A stretch of 64,000 nucleotides of DNA. Origin: Ignavibacteria bacterium. GTDB taxonomy: Bacteria; Bacteroidota; Ignavibacteria; Ignavibacteriales; SURF-24. The DNA lies in contig JAAXKQ010000004.1 of assembly GCA_025612245.1 (NCBI GenBank), positions 248,001 to 312,000 of the forward strand. Direction: 5' to 3'. The position numbers and the translations under genes were made by a program. The notes beneath the pieces were generated by a model, which worked only from the letters and a program-made list of their open reading frames with translations, made no database searches and was not told the origin of the DNA. Positions 9,399 through 19,362 of this stretch are shown here, piece by piece (position 1 is the stretch's first letter; each line of letters begins with the position of its first letter).

Positions 9399-10376
9399 AT
9401 GAATTACACTATCACAGCCACACTTGGTCCCGCCTCACAAAGTGAAGACGTGTGGCGTGAAATGCTAAGGCTTGGCGTAACCTCTTTCCGTCTTAACACC
9501 TCTCACATGGAAGCTGAAGAAGTAAAAGAGATGGTAAAAAAGATCTCGGATTTTACACTGAGTGAAAATGTGGCATTACCTGTTATCCTGGACCTGCAGG
9601 GAAGCAAGTGGCGCCTGGGGAAGCTTGATCCCATAGAGTTAAAGGAAGGTGAAGTAGTAGAGCTTGCGTTATCCGAAGAATCAGATTTCAGAGGGAGGCT
9701 TCCCGTTCCGCACGAGGATTTCTTCAGGGCTGCAGCTTCTTCTGAAAAAGAGATCGTCTTAAACGATGCAAAAGTGCTCCTGGAAACAGAAGAGGTAACC
9801 CCAGCCTTAATAAAGGCGTGCGTTAAAAAAGGGGGACCGGTTTCTTCGCGGAAAGGAATTACGTTCTTAGGATCAGCCTTCAGAAGTGAGAGCTTAAAGA
9901 AGAAGGACCGGGAACTGATAAATATGACGGAGTCTTGTCAAAACATCCGTTATGCTGTTTCCTACATCAAGGATATGGAAGAAATGAAAAAGTACCGCGA
10001 GCTTATTGGCCGTGATGCATACATAATTGCCAAGCTCGAAAGATCTGAGGCAGTAAAGGATGCAATGAAGCTGCAAGATTATGCAGATGAAATATGGTTA
10101 TGCCGCGGGGACCTGGGGGCCGAGCTGGGCCTGAGAAAAATGGCTGAAGCTGCTGCAGGTTTTTCGGAATTACTCAAGGAATTGAAGCGACCTGTTGTTT
10201 TAGCCGGACAGGTTTTAGAGCACATGGCAAGTTTTCCGGAGCCCACGCGTTCGGAGGTAAGTTGTATATATGAGGCTTTAAGAAAAGGCTACAGCGGCGT
10301 TGTTTTGTCGGATGAAACTGCCGTTGGACGCTACCCTGTTGAAGCGTGCCGTATGGCTGCCATGTTTCTTGGATGA
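9399..10376 (+). CDS. Short pyruvate-kinase-like protein (A and B domains only)
   Basis: 325 residues aligned with the N-terminal two thirds of pyruvate kinase, which normally has about 470 or more residues. Family landmarks are visible: TATLGPAS at the N-terminus, FRLNTSH (substrate/ATP-site Arg, Asn, Ser), DLQGSKWR where DLQGPKIR is usual, a B-domain segment with SSRKGI, IAKLE (catalytic Lys and metal-binding Glu), CRGDLG (metal Asp) and PTRSE. In the segment usually reading ATQMLESM, this protein has AGQVLEHM. The conserved threonine (T328 in rabbit muscle enzyme) is therefore glycine. The allosteric C domain is absent: the stop falls right after the barrel. It could be a divergent kinase of another substrate or a non-catalytic paralogue. 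The gene is intact, so it is not a decayed fragment. Confidence 0.8.
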   Translation: MNYTITATLGPASQSEDVWREMLRLGVTSFRLNTSHMEAEEVKEMVKKISDFTLSENVALPVILDLQGSKWRLGKLDPIELKEGEVVELALSEESDFRGRLPVPHEDFFRAAASSEKEIVLNDAKVLLETEEVTPALIKACVKKGGPVSSRKGITFLGSAFRSESLKKKDRELINMTESCQNIRYAVSYIKDMEEMKKYRELIGRDAYIIAKLERSEAVKDAMKLQDYADEIWLCRGDLGAELGLRKMAEAAAGFSELLKELKRPVVLAGQVLEHMASFPEPTRSEVSCIYEALRKGYSGVVLSDETAVGRYPVEACRMAAMFLG

Positions 10377-10467
10377 ATCTTCAGGGGGGCTTTTCGTTCA
10401 ATGAAAATGCGGAGAATAAGATTTTTGTGCAGGACTTACATTAAAAGTTCCGGCATTATTTCTGGCA

Positions 10468-11454
10468 TCAGTAAATTCTTTTTACCCTGGAAGTGTAGGT
10501 TATATTTTCTATAGACTTTAACGGAGCTGTGATTTTGAAGCTTTCGAACTTAAAGGCCTTAAGGGGTTTTATATACTCCTCAAAAAAGGGGAGTCCGGGC
10601 GTATAAATAAATTCTCCACCGGGCCTGAGGCTTTTAAGAATTTCCATATATTTTTTTGCATAGAGTGCCGCGATTTTTCGGCTTGAATAGTGCTGGTAGA
10701 TGAAGTTTGTGCTGAATGAATGATGGGCTATAATTGTTCCCCATCTGTTTGCCTCCAGAGTATTTTCCATCCAGTCGCCTTGTTTTATATATTCCGATTC
10801 ATTTAAGACCATTCTGTCCATCCCAAATGCGGCAAAGCCAAGGGATCTCAAATAATTAACCAGGTTACCTTCTTTTCCGCAGCCAAGGTCAAGAACGGGC
10901 TCCATCAAGCTAAAAGGATCAATCCTTAAGAGTTCGAGCTGCAGCTGTGCGGAATAGTTTGCGCTTACGGTTGAATTAAGGAGGTGGAGAAAGGACTCGC
11001 TTTCCCCCACGTACTGCCTGAAGTAATCCCTAAATAGAGCCTTCAGCCTGTTTTGATGGTCTGCCAGGAGCCTGCTGTAGCTATTCTTAAGGCTGTCCAC
11101 ACCCCCGGGATTTTCAAGTACAGCTACGAGCTCATCAATCAGCCTCTGGTACAAGGCAATAATTTCCCGGCGGTATTTGCCGTCAAAATGAAGGAACTGG
11201 TTTTTGCTGTAACTATAGACCTTAAGGAGTTCAAAGGAATATTCGGACAGGCTTTTCCGGTAATTATTATTTTTAAGGATATCGATAATTTCTTTTGAAT
11301 TTGCCGCACAAAAAGCTACTTCTTCATCCTGGAAGGATTCAAACTTCCTGCTCGTATGGAACTCCCTGAGCGGGTCATCAACTCTCGCGTTAATTCTTGA
11401 TTGCAGGAGTCTGATTATGTCGTCGTAGACAGAGTCCGGTTTCTTTGAATTCAA
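10468..11454 (-). CDS. Putative SAM-dependent methyltransferase with long N-terminal domain
   Basis: 328 residues. The C-terminal 150 residues look like a class I methyltransferase: glycine-rich motif PVLDLGCGKEGN near 190-200, a later acidic residue in FGMDRM, and LRPGGEFIYTPGLPFF, typical of the post-strand-4/5 region. The first 180 residues are helical and charged and not recognised. The target is unknown. The start appears to be TTG at 11452-11454 with no Shine-Dalgarno, because no in-frame ATG lies near the N-terminus. It is convergent with the pyruvate-kinase-like gene and divergent from the small membrane protein. The methyltransferase fold is fairly sure; function is not. Confidence 0.65.
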   Translation of the reverse strand: MNSKKPDSVYDDIIRLLQSRINARVDDPLREFHTSRKFESFQDEEVAFCAANSKEIIDILKNNNYRKSLSEYSFELLKVYSYSKNQFLHFDGKYRREIIALYQRLIDELVAVLENPGGVDSLKNSYSRLLADHQNRLKALFRDYFRQYVGESESFLHLLNSTVSANYSAQLQLELLRIDPFSLMEPVLDLGCGKEGNLVNYLRSLGFAAFGMDRMVLNESEYIKQGDWMENTLEANRWGTIIAHHSFSTNFIYQHYSSRKIAALYAKKYMEILKSLRPGGEFIYTPGLPFFEEYIKPLKAFKFESFKITAPLKSIENITYTSRVKRIY

Positions 11455-11789
11455 GACGTTGTTTATTTGTAGTGAAAGATAAAAGTAAATATAAATAAAT
11501 CACCGGGTCGGTTCAAATCCGCAATTGCAGGGTGAAATAAAATTACAAATGTACCCCGAAAATGCCCCCGGGACACCGTTATTTTACAGGAAAATCCGCA
11601 AAGTACGTAAAATACGGCGTCTTTTGTGGTGAAGAAAATTCGGTAAAAGAACTTTGAAGTAAAAGTTTTTATGAATATATTTCGCCCCATAATCACTATT
11701 AAGTTAGAATGTTTAGCTGTCAGCTGACAAGTATTCCTGTACTGGCAAACCGTGTAATGATTTTACAGAAAAAATCAGGGAATAACAAG

Positions 11790-12005
11790 ATGGCAAAAAT
11801 CAGACGTGGTGTTTTCATTGTGCTGGGAAGTATTCTGATTGTAACGGGCGTAATTTATTTGTCAGCTGATTTAACCGATCGGGCAGCCCTATATGCTATA
11901 CCGGTTATTTTAGCCGGGGTAGCAATAATAGCAATAGATGTTTTTATGTACTCTCAAAGAAGTACTTTCAGGCAAAAGCAAAGAAGAAAAGGTGCCGCGA
12001 TTTAA
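11790..12005 (+). CDS. Small two-helix membrane protein
   Basis: 71 residues if started at the ATG at 11790, which reads MAKIRRGVFIVLG. An upstream in-frame ATG at 11709 would add 27 residues that look like leader sequence rather than protein. Two hydrophobic segments (about residues 7-26 and 34-54) separated by a short polar loop, and a basic tail (RSTFRQKQRRKG), predict a small inner-membrane protein with both ends in the cytoplasm. Not recognised as a named family. The neighbours do not point to a function. Confidence 0.55.
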   Translation: MAKIRRGVFIVLGSILIVTGVIYLSADLTDRAALYAIPVILAGVAIIAIDVFMYSQRSTFRQKQRRKGAAI

Positions 12006-12416
12006 TTTGTGGCATGTTAGAGTTAAAGAAATACTGTCTTTTTTTGAGTTATAAATATGTTCGATTACTCATCCCGGTCTGCCATAAGCAGATAAAAAGG
12101 GTGCTGTGTGGCTGTTTCAGCCTGGTGTTGTTCTTAGAGTTTTGATGAAGCAGTCTATCTTAAAAATACCTATAAAAAGCCGCAAGAAATATTAAACTTC
12201 AGTATTTAATTCAAATAAATAGTTCTCAGTCTGGTTCATTTAGAGTTGGATACAAGCACATCAGGCTCTGATTTAACTTCAGGAATTTTTCTGCTTACCT
12301 CACGCGTCGGATCTTCTAAGCATTCTTTCTTCACTAAAAAACCGGGGTCGGAATATTCAGTCAGTCAATATCTGGCCTTTCAGGTACAAACATTTTCTCA
12401 TTACTTTGGAGGTAAA
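12006..12416. other. 411-bp intergenic stretch
   Basis: AT-rich sequence before the outer-membrane barrel gene. An open frame extends upstream from that gene to 12246 but looks like chance. Nothing supports an RNA gene. A tiny GGCTG/CAGCC hairpin near 12110 is the only structure seen. A GGAGGT ribosome site sits at its right end. Confidence 0.4.
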
Positions 12417-13193
12417 ATGAACTTCTTATACAGCAATAACACCCCTAAATATTTGTTTACTGCGATATTAATAATGGCATTAAGCTTTACGAATTTGTAT
12501 TCACAGGAAGAGGCTCCCGGGATTCACGTTGGCACCGGAGTCGATATTGTCAGCAGCTATAACTGGAGGGCAATTGACTTTGGAAATTCACCCGCAATTC
12601 AGCCTTATATTTCCCTATCGGCATACAATTTTGAACTCACTGGCTGGGGCTCCTACGCACTGATTGCGCAGGAAGAAAAAGAAGGAAAGAGTGTCCCGTT
12701 TTCAGAAATTGATTTGAGCCTGAAATATTCAATTCCGACCGAAATCGGCACGTTTGCTCCCGGAGTGGTGGATTTTTTCTATCCCTATGAAAACATGAGG
12801 TATTCTGATTACAAAGGAGTTGAAGCTGAGGAAAGCAAGGGTGCACATTGGGTAAATGTAAGCCTTACATATGCGGGACCTGAAGCGTTCCCCGTTTCAT
12901 TGACCGCAGATTATGCCGCGCATAATGACCCGGATAAGCCCGTATATTTTGAAGCCAGCTACCCGGTAAAAATAAAGGAAACAAACTTGAGCGTTTTCCT
13001 GGGTGCCGCAAAGGGCAAAGGCAAGGCTTCATTATACGGTATAGAGGACGGCAAGCTTGCAATTGTAAATGCCGGAGTGACCGTGTCGAAAGAACTGAAG
13101 ATAACGAATGAGTTTTCACTGCCGGTAAGCACGTCATTTGTAATGAACCCATACTTAAGCAAGGCATTTTTAGTTTTGAAAGTTAGCCTGTAA
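12417..13193 (+). CDS. Outer-membrane beta-barrel protein
   Basis: 258 residues from the ATG at 12417, chosen because GGAGGT sits five bases upstream and it opens a clear signal peptide (hydrophobic residues 12-27, cleavage near LYS-QEE). The mature part is a series of amphipathic strands with alternating aromatic residues (for example [11 protein letters not shown] and [11 protein letters not shown]) and ends in a strand VLKVSL, as outer-membrane barrels do. The opening [23 protein letters not shown] resembles putative porins of the TorF type, but the family match is not certain. It lies 28 bases before the chemoreceptor gene in the same direction and may be cotranscribed with it. Confidence 0.7.
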   Translation: MNFLYSNNTPKYLFTAILIMALSFTNLYSQEEAPGIHVGTGVDIVSSYNWRAIDFGNSPAIQPYISLSAYNFELTGWGSYALIAQEEKEGKSVPFSEIDLSLKYSIPTEIGTFAPGVVDFFYPYENMRYSDYKGVEAEESKGAHWVNVSLTYAGPEAFPVSLTADYAAHNDPDKPVYFEASYPVKIKETNLSVFLGAAKGKGKASLYGIEDGKLAIVNAGVTVSKELKITNEFSLPVSTSFVMNPYLSKAFLVLKVSL

Positions 13194-13221
13194 TACATTA
13201 AGAATCTTAAATGGAGTAATA

Positions 13222-15681
13222 ATGAAACTGGAATTAAATACGATTAAAAGCAAGATGCTCCTTTATGTACTGGGGGGTGTTTTTGCATTATTTGTAGTTT
13301 TATCTATGATAATTCTATCCATAGTATATAACAAACAGAAGACTGTTGCCTATCAGAGCACGCAGGAAATGACGGAAAAAATTGCAACTGATATAACTTC
13401 GGATATACTCAGTGCAGATAACGGATTAAAAGCATTCAACAAAGTGGTTGAGACCTATTCGAGCAAGAACCGTCATGAGCTAAGTCAGATTACAAAAGAA
13501 TTCTTTCTTGATAACGATCAGTTTGCGGGGGTTTTTACGGTATTTGAGCCCAATGCCTTTGACGGAAACGATTCAAAATACATCAACAATGCCGACATGC
13601 CGGGTAATGAGAGCGGACGCTTTACGGCTTACTGGAATAAAAATGGAGGAACAGTAGAGCTTAAAAGGTCCTCTGACCAGTCTTTTGCCACGGGGGACTA
13701 CTACCAGATACCGAAGTCTACCTGTAAGGAAGTCATAATGGAACCTTATCTTTACGACGGCATTCTGATGACTTCAATTGTCTATCCGATCATGAAGAAT
13801 GGACAATTTAACGGCGTTACGGGGGCAGACATTTCAATTGACTATCTGGACAAAAAAATCTCGCAGCAGAAGGTTCTGGAAACCGGGTACGTTGAGGTAG
13901 TAAGCTCGAACGGGACCTATCTTGCCTCCAAGAGTAAGGAATATCTTGGGAAAAAGAAGATTTCAGATCTCGCACAGGAAGCCGGCTTTGATGGCCTGAA
14001 GGAAGTTGGCAATGACCTCAGGGACAACAAACACGGCTATATTGAAACCTATGACCCAATAAATAAACGAGAGGTGGCAATTTTCTATGCCCCGGTTAAA
14101 AAAGCCGGATGGGGAGTAGTTGTTAGTGTCCCGGTCAGCGAAGTATTGGCTGGCGCAGGAAGCGTAAGGAATACGCTGATCATAATTGAAATCCTGTTCT
14201 TATTTGTCATCGCAATGATTGTTTACTACATAGCCGTAAGGATTACAGACCCGATTAAAAAGCTGACTGTTTTGACTGCAGAGCTTTCAAAGGGACATGT
14301 AGGATACAGGGCTGAAATTCATTCCAATGACGAGATCGGAATAATGGGAAAACAGCTGAACAACCTGGCCAACGAGCTGCAGGATATCTCGGGCAAGATG
14401 TATAAGATTTCACAGGGAGAAGTGGATGTTCATATTAAGGTTCAGGACGCAAAAGATGAGTTTTCTCCCGCAATCAATGCAATACCTGAGACACTGAGGA
14501 AGCTTATTTCGGAGACAGACAAGCTGACAACTGCTGCTGCTGAGGGTAACCTTTCGGTGCGCGGAAACGAGGAAATTTTCAGTGGTGGATATAGAAGCAT
14601 TGTCCACGGGATCAACTCGACTTTGGAGACAATTATAAAGCCGATAAAGGAGAGCAGCCATATTTTAGAGATAATTGCTTCGGGAGATTTAACCGCAAGA
14701 ATGCAGGGCGACTACAAGGGCGATTATCAAATCATTAAGCACAGTGTCAATCAGCTTGCCGATTCAATCAACGTCGCTCTTTCCGAGGTCAACGAAGCCG
14801 TTCAGGCTACAGCCAGTGCGGCAAACGAAATATCCTCTTCAAGTGAGCAGATGGCGGCAGGAGCGCATGAACAGAGCCAGCAGGCAACTGAAGTGGCCAG
14901 TGCAATTGAAGAGATGACAAAGACTGTTTATGAAACGGCTAAGAATGCCAACGAGGCCTCAAGCGTCTCTATGGGCGGCAGCCAGGCAGCAGAAAAAGGT
15001 GCAAAGAAAATCGAAGAGACGAAGAAGGGAATTGAGAAGATTGTCTTTTCTTCGGATGAGACTGCAAGGATAGTAGCCTCACTTTCAAAGAGAAGTGAAC
15101 AGATCGGAGAGATCACACAGGTAATTGACGACATAGCAGACCAGACGAACCTCTTAGCCTTAAATGCCGCAATTGAGGCTGCCCGTGCAGGTGAGCAGGG
15201 GCGTGGCTTTGCAGTAGTAGCAGACGAGGTAAGAAAGCTTGCAGAACGGACCACCAAGGCGACAAAAGAGATTGCAGAGACCATACAGGCAATCCAGCTG
15301 GAAGCCAAAGATGCCGATTCATCGATGAATGAGGCGAAACAGGCTGTAGAAGAAGGAATGAAGATGACCGAAGAGGTTTCTCTTGTGCTTGGAGAGATAC
15401 TCGGAGGAGCCAGGAAGACAACAGATGTAGTCCTGCAGGTTGCAGCAGCAAGCGAGGAGCAGTCGGCTACGGCAGAACAGATCAGTAAGAACATTGAAGG
15501 GATCTCATCCGTCACCCAGCAGAGTGCCGCAGGTACCGAGCAGATTGCAAGGGCGGCAGAGGACTTAAACCGTCTTACCTTAAATCTTCAGGATCTCATA
15601 TCAAGGTTTAAGCTTGAAGAAAGGCGCCTGGAAATGGACAGCGCTGCCTTTGATATCAGGCATGCTCAGGTTCTGAAGTAG
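13222..15681 (+). CDS. Methyl-accepting chemotaxis protein with dCache sensor
   Basis: An 819-residue transmembrane chemoreceptor. Order: membrane helix 13-36, a periplasmic sensor of about 270 residues resembling a double Cache domain ([12 protein letters not shown] near 198-209), membrane helix 318-338, HAMP 339-391, then a further 130 residues that look like tandem HAMP or HAMP-like helices. The signalling coiled coil runs about 520-795, and its invariant hairpin tip at 641-677 includes [20 protein letters not shown] and [14 protein letters not shown]. Glutamine/glutamate-rich helices flanking it are probable methylation sites. No CheR-tethering pentapeptide ends the protein. The ligand is unknown. 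No other che gene is in the window. Confidence 0.95.
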   Translation: MKLELNTIKSKMLLYVLGGVFALFVVLSMIILSIVYNKQKTVAYQSTQEMTEKIATDITSDILSADNGLKAFNKVVETYSSKNRHELSQITKEFFLDNDQFAGVFTVFEPNAFDGNDSKYINNADMPGNESGRFTAYWNKNGGTVELKRSSDQSFATGDYYQIPKSTCKEVIMEPYLYDGILMTSIVYPIMKNGQFNGVTGADISIDYLDKKISQQKVLETGYVEVVSSNGTYLASKSKEYLGKKKISDLAQEAGFDGLKEVGNDLRDNKHGYIETYDPINKREVAIFYAPVKKAGWGVVVSVPVSEVLAGAGSVRNTLIIIEILFLFVIAMIVYYIAVRITDPIKKLTVLTAELSKGHVGYRAEIHSNDEIGIMGKQLNNLANELQDISGKMYKISQGEVDVHIKVQDAKDEFSPAINAIPETLRKLISETDKLTTAAAEGNLSVRGNEEIFSGGYRSIVHGINSTLETIIKPIKESSHILEIIASGDLTARMQGDYKGDYQIIKHSVNQLADSINVALSEVNEAVQATASAANEISSSSEQMAAGAHEQSQQATEVASAIEEMTKTVYETAKNANEASSVSMGGSQAAEKGAKKIEETKKGIEKIVFSSDETARIVASLSKRSEQIGEITQVIDDIADQTNLLALNAAIEAARAGEQGRGFAVVADEVRKLAERTTKATKEIAETIQAIQLEAKDADSSMNEAKQAVEEGMKMTEEVSLVLGEILGGARKTTDVVLQVAAASEEQSATAEQISKNIEGISSVTQQSAAGTEQIARAAEDLNRLTLNLQDLISRFKLEERRLEMDSAAFDIRHAQVLK

Positions 15682-15683
15682 AC

Positions 15684-15721
15684 TGAAAAAGAGGCAAGAC
15701 CGGTAAAATAGCCTTGCCTCA
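15684..15721 (+). terminator. Possible terminator hairpin after chemoreceptor
   Basis: GAGGCAAG and CTTGCCTC form an 8-bp stem just after the chemoreceptor stop. No U-run follows, so termination is only suggested. A second, longer hairpin lies about 40 bases further on. Confidence 0.4.
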
Positions 15722-15750
15722 GGAGCTAAGAATTGGAAAGCTTCTGACAT

Positions 15751-15785
15751 AACCGGATCCGGGAAAGAATATACCGGATCCGGTT
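15751..15785. repeat. GGATCCGG hairpin, copy 1
   Basis: AACCGGATCCGG (15751-15762) and CCGGATCCGGTT (15774-15785) form a perfect 12-bp inverted repeat with an 11-base loop. Each arm contains the palindrome CCGGATCCGG. The element sits between the chemoreceptor and the convergent acyltransferase. Related hairpins occur at 18651-18676 and 21026-21058. Confidence 0.7.
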
Positions 15786-15853
15786 AAGAAAAATGATAAG
15801 AATGGTACAGACTTTCCCGGGGAAGAATAAGCTAACCTTATAATAAAAGCACC

Positions 15854-17023
15854 TTATTTTTCTATACTGTTAAGAGAGACTGCAATTTTCCTGTATATAA
15901 AATTGGAAATTTTTGCTGCTGACAAACTGATACTTTTATTTATTAGGCACAGAAGCTTAGTATTCTCCAAAACCGTAAATATTTTTTTCCTCACCGCATC
16001 TATGCACAGACACACTATAAAAACTCCCAGAATAGACCCAATTGCAACAGGTATAAAGACCGGGGAATTCCAGAAGAGATAAGTCTGAAGGAACTTTGAA
16101 TATAAAACCGGTCTTACGTATGGATGATCATGAATCAGATAGACGCCTAATGTCAGAGCCGGGATTGAACGGGTCATCTTATTTAAGAGAGTGCTTTTAA
16201 GTGTCATTCCCCTGAAAAATAAAAACAACAATACGGATGACAACACTACCGTCAAGGAATTGTATTCAAAAAAGCAGTACGAAACACTTTTAGAGCCGAA
16301 TGATATATTGTCGAAACCCAGGGATGAAAGAACGGTTTTTGAGGCAACCATTATCACTATTATAAAAACATGAGTCCCGATATAATAAATCTTTTTAATT
16401 TCATGGTTCCAGTGGAGCCTTAGGTAAGCCCCAATAAAATACAGGAAAACAAATTGAATGATGCTGTATCCGTTTGTGTAATCAAGTGATACTTGAACAG
16501 GCAGTATTGTAGGCCACACGCAGAATAAAGCAAAGAGGATCATCACCAGATTCTGCATCTGTTTTTTACTTAATGCATGAATTAAAATATTCAGAAATGG
16601 TGAAAATATGTACAGGGCTACGTAAACCGTAATAAACCAGTAACGGTTGGTTAAAAGAGGGAAGGAGGATGTAATTATTTTCTTCGCACCCAATTGCTCG
16701 AGGCCAATCGCTATCAGGAAGAAGTATGCGCCAAGTGAATAAAACAATACCTGAATCCATAGCCGCAAAAGCTTTTTGAGCTTAAATCCGGAATTTACCA
16801 AAAAATAGCTACTTATTAGGACGTAGCAGTTTACCGCAACTACGCTTAGGGCTTCAACTGTCCAGGCAAAGAACCAGTCTATGCTATATGTCGCGCATTG
16901 TTTTAACGCACCTCCGTGCCACATATAATGATGTGCAACTATCATTAACATTGCAATTATTCTCAGTAATTCGATGTTATTATCCCGGGATTTGCTTATT
17001 TGCAGTCCTGCATCAGTTTCCAT
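15854..17023 (-). CDS. Membrane acyltransferase, Acyltransferase_3 family
   Basis: 389 residues from the ATG at 17023, which has AGGAG four bases upstream and opens METDAGLQIS. A longer frame begins at a TTG at 17155 with no ribosome site. The family (OafA/WecH-like) uses about ten membrane helices to transfer acetyl or other acyl groups to sugars or other envelope molecules. The hallmark N-terminal sequence NNIELLRIIAMLMIVAHHY includes the conserved Arg and the His thought to be catalytic. Another family sign is LGVYLIHDHPYV near residue 300. It stands alone and is convergent with the chemoreceptor. The substrate is not predictable; O-antigen or a surface glycan is likely. Confidence 0.85.
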   Translation of the reverse strand: METDAGLQISKSRDNNIELLRIIAMLMIVAHHYMWHGGALKQCATYSIDWFFAWTVEALSVVAVNCYVLISSYFLVNSGFKLKKLLRLWIQVLFYSLGAYFFLIAIGLEQLGAKKIITSSFPLLTNRYWFITVYVALYIFSPFLNILIHALSKKQMQNLVMILFALFCVWPTILPVQVSLDYTNGYSIIQFVFLYFIGAYLRLHWNHEIKKIYYIGTHVFIIVIMVASKTVLSSLGFDNISFGSKSVSYCFFEYNSLTVVLSSVLLFLFFRGMTLKSTLLNKMTRSIPALTLGVYLIHDHPYVRPVLYSKFLQTYLFWNSPVFIPVAIGSILGVFIVCLCIDAVRKKIFTVLENTKLLCLINKSISLSAAKISNFIYRKIAVSLNSIEK

Positions 17024-17382
17024 TAAGCTCCTGAAGTTATTGTTATTACGGTTATTATGAGTAAACACAACATTTGCTGGAAGGGGTGTACTACTCTGCC
17101 ATTTGAGGAATTTTCTGCGAAAATAGCAATTTATTATGAAATTAAAAAGGAGCAATTCTTGTCAATAAATGGAGAATATCCACCCGACTAAGATCCATTC
17201 ACTTCAACCGGTTTTCTGAATATTCCGGAAAATGAAACCTCAAAGCTGACAATCGGGCTGGAATTAATAAGCCATGACTTTAAGTTTCTCTAAGGTGCAG
17301 CATGCATGGGGATGCTTTCCATTTCACGGTGTAATTATTAAATTAAGCCTCTATATTTTTGAGACATTAACCTGAGGTAAGT

Positions 17383-18597
17383 ATGGGTAAAGGAAGCTCT
17401 GAAGAAAAATGCCTGAAGTACCTGAACATTCTTTGCAATGAGATTACCGGGCGTTCAGTTGGAAGTAGGGGGAACAGGCAGGCAACCGAATTTTTTGAAA
17501 ATGAAATCTCATCTTTCGGGTGGAAAACCTTCAGGCAGGAATTTGACGCCATTGACTGGAAGGAAGACGGTGCTGTCTTGACTGCATGTGGGAGTGAATT
17601 TTGTGCCTTTCCAAGTCCCTATTCCAATGGCTGTGAAGTTGAAGCTGAACTTTCTGCAGTTTCGACAGTAGGAGAGCTTGAAAAGCTTGACGGCCGTGGC
17701 AAGATCATTCTTTTGCATGGTGAGATTGCAAAAGAACAGATAATGCCCAAGAACTTTGTCTTTTATAACCCCGAGGAGCACAAGAAAATAGTTTCGCTTC
17801 TGGAAAAAAGCGGGGCTGAGACACTAATCTGTGCAACCGGCAGGAATTCATCGCTTGCAGGGGGGCTGTACCCGTTTCCTTTGATTGAAGACGGGGATTT
17901 TGACCTGCCCTCCGTATTTACCACAGACGCTGAAGGTGAGCGCCTGCTTAATTTTCGGGGCCGGGAAGTATACCTTCATTCAAACTGCAGGCGCGCGGCC
18001 TCAAAAGGTTACAATATTTCTGCACGCAAGGGAGCAGAAGGGTCCTCAAGAATTGTCGTAACAGCCCACATTGATGCAAAGCAGGGAACCCCCGGTGCAA
18101 TTGACAATGCTACGGGTGTTGCGGTTTTATTACTCCTGGCCTCACTGCTTAAGGATTACAAAGGGGAAAAAGAGATTGAAATTGTGGCCTTTAACGGGGA
18201 AGACTATTACGCCGTTCCCGGACAAATGAAGTACATAGAAAAGAACCTTGGGCAGTTTGAAAAGATCAGCCTGGAGATAAATATAGATGGCGCAGGCTAT
18301 ATTGAAGGTGATTCGGCATACTCATTTTATAACGTCCCGGAAGAGCTGATAAGAAAGGCAGAATCCGTTTTTTCAGGTTTTGAGGGCTTAAGACGGGGAG
18401 TTTCATGGCCTCAGGGCGACCACAGTATTTTTGTCCAGTTCGGATGCCCCGCAGTTGCACTTTCTTCGAAATGGCTTACAGATAACATGGATAAGCAGGA
18501 TATTACGCATACTAAAAAGGACAACCTTGAAATTGTCGATCCCGGTAAGCTTGTAACGCTCTCGGAAGCGCTTATGAAATTGATAATGGCGATATGA
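17383..18597 (+). CDS. M28-family aminopeptidase-like zinc hydrolase
   Basis: 404 residues, cytoplasmic (no signal peptide). Residues 50-200 include a PA-like inserted domain and 215-404 the M28 catalytic fold. The metal site is visible: H229 and D231 (TAHIDAK), D241 (AIDNATG), E273-D274 (FNGEDYY), D302 (INIDGAG) and H347 (QGDHSIF). In most M28 enzymes the 273-274 pair is Glu-Glu, with the first as general base and the second as zinc ligand. Here the second is Asp, which can still bind zinc. Likely an aminopeptidase or related amidohydrolase; the substrate is unknown. The start is ATG after GAGGTAAGT. Monocistronic, convergent with the OmpA lipoprotein gene. Confidence 0.85.
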   Translation: MGKGSSEEKCLKYLNILCNEITGRSVGSRGNRQATEFFENEISSFGWKTFRQEFDAIDWKEDGAVLTACGSEFCAFPSPYSNGCEVEAELSAVSTVGELEKLDGRGKIILLHGEIAKEQIMPKNFVFYNPEEHKKIVSLLEKSGAETLICATGRNSSLAGGLYPFPLIEDGDFDLPSVFTTDAEGERLLNFRGREVYLHSNCRRAASKGYNISARKGAEGSSRIVVTAHIDAKQGTPGAIDNATGVAVLLLLASLLKDYKGEKEIEIVAFNGEDYYAVPGQMKYIEKNLGQFEKISLEINIDGAGYIEGDSAYSFYNVPEELIRKAESVFSGFEGLRRGVSWPQGDHSIFVQFGCPAVALSSKWLTDNMDKQDITHTKKDNLEIVDPGKLVTLSEALMKLIMAI

Positions 18598-18650
18598 ATT
18601 AACGGGGTAGAGAATCCCCGCGGCGTATACTGTGTTTTAAGGGTAAAACT

Positions 18651-18680
18651 GCCGGATCCGGAAAAGCCGGATCCGGGCCG
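18651..18680. terminator. GGATCCGG hairpin, copy 2 (between convergent genes)
   Basis: Two copies of GCCGGATCCGG, separated by four A residues, lie at 18651-18661 and 18666-18676. Because each copy is largely palindromic, they pair as an inverted repeat. GGCCGAAAAAAA follows. The site lies between the convergent M28 peptidase and OmpA lipoprotein genes and probably terminates one or both. Confidence 0.6.
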
Positions 18681-18693
18681 AAAAAAATGTCAA

Positions 18694-19362
18694 TTAGTTC
18701 AGCTTACCTGTAGCTGCATCATTTTTCATCTTTTCATTTGCAACTATGCCGATCTCAACACGTCTGTTTTTTGCACGTCCGTCAGGAGTGTCGTTGGAGG
18801 CAACCGGGTTGGATTCGCCTTTGCCGACTGTTGTAAGTCTGGAGCTTGAAACGCCAAGGCTGACAACGTAATCTGCAACCGACTTTGCGCGCTTCTCAGA
18901 GAGCCTCTGGTTTAATTCTACAGAACCTGTATTGTCCGTGTTTCCTTCAATTATTACGTTTGTATCGGGATATTTTTTCAGTACATCGGCAAGTTTCTGA
19001 ACACTTTCCTTTGCCTTAGACTGAAGGCTTGCAGAGTTTATAGCAAAGAGAATGCCCGAATCAAATGTTATGTTGATTCCTTCGCCTACACGTTCTACCT
19101 TTGCGTCTTCAATTTTCTTGAGTTCCTCGGCCTGCTTATCCATGTTATGGCCAATTAAAGCGCCGGCTGTACCACCGACGACTCCGCCTATGATTGCACC
19201 GGTTGTAGTGCTACCGGCTGCATGCCCGATAAGTCCGCCTATTAAAGCTCCTGCTCCTGTTCCGATTGCTCCGCCTTTTACTGTGTTACTGGCTCCGCAA
19301 CCTGCAAATGCAAACACAGAGACAGCCATAAGAACCATCATGATTTTCTTTGTTAAGTTCAT
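18694..19362 (-). CDS. OmpA-family lipoprotein with glycine zipper
   Basis: 222 residues. The signal ends in a lipobox (FAGC, Cys near 22), so the protein is a lipoprotein. A glycine-zipper segment follows (GGAIGTGAGALIGGLIGHAA and GAIIGGVVGGTAGALIGHNM, residues 30-75), then an OmpA-like peptidoglycan-binding domain at about 95-208. It includes IIEGNTDNTGS, with the Asp that contacts diaminopimelate, and the LSEKRAKSV / RAKNRRVEI arginines. It tethers the outer membrane to peptidoglycan, like YiaD-type proteins. The ATG has GAGGT at good spacing. Monocistronic. Confidence 0.92.
   Translation of the reverse strand: MNLTKKIMMVLMAVSVFAFAGCGASNTVKGGAIGTGAGALIGGLIGHAAGSTTTGAIIGGVVGGTAGALIGHNMDKQAEELKKIEDAKVERVGEGINITFDSGILFAINSASLQSKAKESVQKLADVLKKYPDTNVIIEGNTDNTGSVELNQRLSEKRAKSVADYVVSLGVSSSRLTTVGKGESNPVASNDTPDGRAKNRRVEIGIVANEKMKNDAATGKLN

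Noticed and set aside
11503-11530. tRNA T-arm-like GGTTCAAATCC
   Set aside because: The flanking bases do not pair as a T stem and there is no acceptor or anticodon arm.
12246-12416. 57-codon N-terminal extension of the outer-membrane barrel
   Set aside because: It would bury the signal peptide, and GGAGGT lies before the inner ATG.
14928-15515. 195-residue minus-strand frame in the chemoreceptor
   Set aside because: Low-complexity Ser/Ala shadow of the coiled-coil coding region.
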